DNA of 9,255 nucleotides from positions 1-9,255 of the forward strand of contig CAMWRO010000093.1 of NCBI GenBank assembly GCA_947176615.1. The letters are read 5' to 3'. Both the position numbers and the translations under genes were made by a program. Under the pieces are notes generated by a model, which was not told where the DNA came from, searched no databases, and was given only the letters and a program-made list of their open reading frames with translations. The stretch comes from an uncultured Porphyromonadaceae bacterium (GTDB taxonomy: Bacteria > Bacteroidota > Bacteroidia > Bacteroidales > Muribaculaceae). Positions 7,485 to 9,255 of this stretch are shown in pieces (positions within the stretch are counted from its first letter, which is position 1; each line of letters opens with the position of its first letter).

Positions 7485-7525
7485 CGTCCCGCACCGTCAT
7501 AGCGACGGCTGCGGGACGTTTTTTT
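7485..7525 (+). terminator. Rho-independent terminator after the exported-protein gene
   Basis: CGTCCCGC (7485-7492) pairs with GCGGGACG (7511-7518). After a small internal bulge, CCGTC (7494-7498) pairs with GACGG (7504-7508) around the loop ATAGC. Seven Ts follow at 7519-7525. It is a textbook intrinsic terminator, about 57 bp past the stop codon, and it separates this gene from the antiporter. Confidence 0.93.
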
Positions 7526-7559
7526 ATCCCCGCGTCACACCGCCGTGGAAGATTTTTTG

Positions 7560-7567
7560 TAATTTTG
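7560..7567 (+). promoter_or_regulatory. Candidate -7 element for the antiporter gene
   Basis: TAATTTTG fits TAnnTTTG and lies 19 bp before the ATG at 7587, after the terminator at 7485-7525, so a promoter is expected here. No good -33 TTTG lies at the usual distance and the AAATGT element of the other two promoters is absent. The leader would be only about 10-15 nt. A tiny ATG frame at 7576 (four codons, stop overlapping the start at 7587) lies in it and is probably meaningless. Confidence 0.5.
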
Positions 7568-7586
7568 TAGAAGAAATGATATTCCT

Positions 7587-9255
7587 ATGACATTACTGTC
7601 CATTGCCATACCCGCCACGGCGCCGCTCATCAAGGCCCCCGTCCCCATTTTCCTGATGGTGATGGCAATAATCCTGCTGACCCCTATACTTCTCAACCGG
7701 CTTAAAATCCCCCATGTCATCGGATTGATTCTCGCCGGTGTCGCCGTGGGGCCCCACGGGTTCAACCTCTTGGCACGCGACATGAGTTTCGAAGTGTTCG
7801 GGCAGGTCGGAATCCTCTACCTGATGTTTCTCGCAGGCATCGAGATTGACATGTACCACCTGAAAAAGAACCTGAAAAAAGGTCTCTGTTTCGGGTTGTT
7901 CACCTTCCTGATACCCCTCGGCCTCGGCGCGGTCGCCGCCGCCCTGTTCCTCGGCCTGTCGCCGCTGACAGCCGTGCTGCTCGCCTCGATGTTCTCGGCC
8001 CACACGCTGATTGCCTACCCCATCGTGTCGCGTTTCGGCGTCACCAAGTCGCCCGCCGTGGTCATCGCCATCGCGGGAACGATTGTCACCGTGCTCGGCT
8101 CGCTCATCGTGCTCGCCGGTGTGCTCGGTGTCGAGCGCGACGGCTCGATAGCCTCTCTGGGCCCTCTGCTCGGCTGTCTCGCCCTCTACTGCCTCGGGGT
8201 AGTATATCTCTACCCCCGCGTGACGCGGTGGTTTTTCAAGAGTTACAATGACGGCATAGCACAGTTTGTCTATGTGCTGGTGATGGTGTTTCTCGCCGCC
8301 GCCGTGGCATCATGGATCGGCATCGAGGGGGTCTTCGGCGCGTTCTATGCCGGACTGGTGCTGAACCGCTACATCCCCGGGCGGTCGCCGCTGATGTCGC
8401 GCCTTGAATTTGTCGGCAACGCCATTTTTATACCTTATTTCCTCATCGGCGTGGGCATGCTGATTGACATTCATGTGGTCACCGCCGGGTGGACCACGCT
8501 CTATATCGCCGCCGTCATGAGCGGCGTGGCCATGCTGACCAAGTGGCTTGCGGCACTCGCCACGCAGAAAACGTTTGGCCTCTCGGGCCTTGACCGCTCG
8601 ATGATGTACCAGCTTTCCAACGCCCACACCGCCGTGGCCCTCGCCGTGGTTATGATCGGCTATGAGATGGACCTGTTCGGCGTCGAGATTCTCAACGGCA
8701 CCGTGGTAATGATACTGGTGACATGCACCGTCTCGTCGCTCGGGACCGAGCGCGCCGCCACCAAGCTGAAACTCCGCATGCTTGAGCAGCTCGACCGCGA
8801 CGAGGCCGCCACCGCCCCGGCTCCGGTCAGCCGCACCCTCATCACCATTTCCAACCCCCTGACCGCCCCCGGCCTCGTGGACCTCGCGCTGATGATGCGG
8901 CCGCAGGGTGAATCGACCGCCGGAAAACTGTTTGCCGTCCATGTGCGCAGCGACAATTCAGCCTCCTCGCGCGCCATCGGGCGCAATTCGCTCGACGTTG
9001 CCGAGGCCGCCGCGTCGAGCGCCGATGCCTCGCTCGCCACAATCGAGCGGTTTGACCTGAACGTCATCACCGGCGTGGTCAACACCATCGCCGAGCGCGA
9101 CATCACCGAGGTGATTATCGGTCTGCACCGCCGCGCCAGCATCATCGACACCTTCTTCGGCGACAAAATCGAGTCGCTTATCCGCCTGACCAACCGCATG
9201 GTGGTCATACTGTCACTTATAAACATCTCCGAGCCCACGAGACTAAGGCGAGTGG
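7587..9255 (+). CDS. CPA2-type cation:proton antiporter with cytoplasmic C-terminal domain, 3' partial
   Basis: The frame is open from ATG 7587 to the window end (556 codons, no stop). It encodes an inner-membrane monovalent cation/proton exchanger of the CPA2 (Na+/H+ exchanger, KefB/NapA-like) type, used in pH and ion balance. About the first 385 residues are hydrophobic membrane spans. Family-like stretches include LKIPHVIGLILAGVAVGPHG (39-58), YLMFLAGIEIDM (78-89), SAHTLIAYPIVSRFGV (137-152), GAFYAGLVLNR (251-261) and YFLIGVGMLID (284-294). SAHT stands where electrogenic members carry acidic residues, which suggests electroneutral exchange (inference). From about 390 a soluble region resembles a universal-stress-protein-like domain (TLITISNP, KLFAVHV, ITEVIIGLHRR), a known arrangement in Bacteroidetes antiporters. 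The true gene should continue past the window. Bases after about 9209-9224 look like adapter, so residues beyond about 541-546 should not be trusted. The gene is visibly richer in G/C-ending codons than its neighbours. Confidence 0.88.
   Translation, partial: MTLLSIAIPATAPLIKAPVPIFLMVMAIILLTPILLNRLKIPHVIGLILAGVAVGPHGFNLLARDMSFEVFGQVGILYLMFLAGIEIDMYHLKKNLKKGLCFGLFTFLIPLGLGAVAAALFLGLSPLTAVLLASMFSAHTLIAYPIVSRFGVTKSPAVVIAIAGTIVTVLGSLIVLAGVLGVERDGSIASLGPLLGCLALYCLGVVYLYPRVTRWFFKSYNDGIAQFVYVLVMVFLAAAVASWIGIEGVFGAFYAGLVLNRYIPGRSPLMSRLEFVGNAIFIPYFLIGVGMLIDIHVVTAGWTTLYIAAVMSGVAMLTKWLAALATQKTFGLSGLDRSMMYQLSNAHTAVALAVVMIGYEMDLFGVEILNGTVVMILVTCTVSSLGTERAATKLKLRMLEQLDRDEAATAPAPVSRTLITISNPLTAPGLVDLALMMRPQGESTAGKLFAVHVRSDNSASSRAIGRNSLDVAEAAASSADASLATIERFDLNVITGVVNTIAERDITEVIIGLHRRASIIDTFFGDKIESLIRLTNRMVVILSLINISEPTRLRRV
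9210..9255 (+). other. Illumina Nextera adapter sequence at the contig end (artefact)
   Basis: Bases 9210-9228 match the Tn5 mosaic end CTGTCTCTTATACACATCT at 17 of 19 positions, with mismatches at 9215 and 9222 (both A). Bases 9229-9243 match CCGAGCCCACGAGAC exactly, the Nextera read-through adapter. Bases 9244-9251 are TAAGGCGA, the i7 index N701. The final GTGG does not match the flow-cell sequence expected next. The order mosaic end, adapter, index is that of read-through on a short insert. This stretch is very unlikely to be genomic, at least from 9225 on. Confidence 0.95.

Noticed and set aside
9210..9228. A genuine Tn5/IS50 transposon end
   Set aside because: The 19 bases resemble the hyperactive mosaic end used in kits and are followed by adapter and index, not by IS50 sequence.
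8310..9238. Overlapping minus-strand open frames (192-210 codons) opposite the antiporter
   Set aside because: They are shadows of a GC-rich coding strand with recognisable antiporter motifs; one begins inside the adapter-derived sequence.

Overview
The window reads as chromosomal DNA of a gut Bacteroidales bacterium, most likely a Muribaculaceae- or Prevotella-like lineage. Three things point there: a canonical SusC/SusD outer-membrane pair, TAnnTTTG-type -7 promoter elements, and a secreted protein ending in the short 'FNLQG...GLYI...' tail common in that group. The family-level placement is inference, since no rRNA or marker gene is present. The window may be a whole short contig or a contig end: it starts inside a tandem repeat and ends in what looks like sequencing-adapter sequence.

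Layout, all genes on the + strand. Positions 1-180 hold two families of short C/T-rich direct repeats and no credible gene. Positions 181-439 are an AT-rich regulatory region with a Bacteroidetes promoter and a leader of about 100 nt. Positions 440-5983 form a three-gene operon: a SusC/RagA-family TonB-dependent transporter, a SusD/RagB-family lipoprotein, and a third lipoprotein with a Calx-beta-like N-terminal half. It closes with a strong hairpin terminator at 6003-6046. Positions 6189-7427 are a monocistronic unit with its own promoter and terminator, encoding an unrecognised exported protein with a type IX secretion-like C-terminal tail. From 7587 a more GC-rich gene encodes a CPA2-type cation:proton antiporter with a cytoplasmic C-terminal region; it is cut by the end of the window.

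How the genes fit together: SusC (barrel), SusD (lid) and the third lipoprotein probably form one surface complex that captures and imports a nutrient. No degradative enzyme or regulator lies in the window, so the substrate cannot be named. The promoters of the sus-like operon and of the exported-protein gene share an unusually similar core with identical spacing, suggesting common control. The antiporter looks unrelated in function.

The most concrete unusual observation is technical. The last 46 bases match the Illumina Nextera read-through adapter (Tn5 mosaic end with two mismatches, an exact adapter stretch, then the N701 index), so the last codons of the antiporter as given are not genomic. 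I found no convincing new biological system. The biological leads worth following are the exported protein, the Calx-beta-like lipoprotein and the matched promoters.
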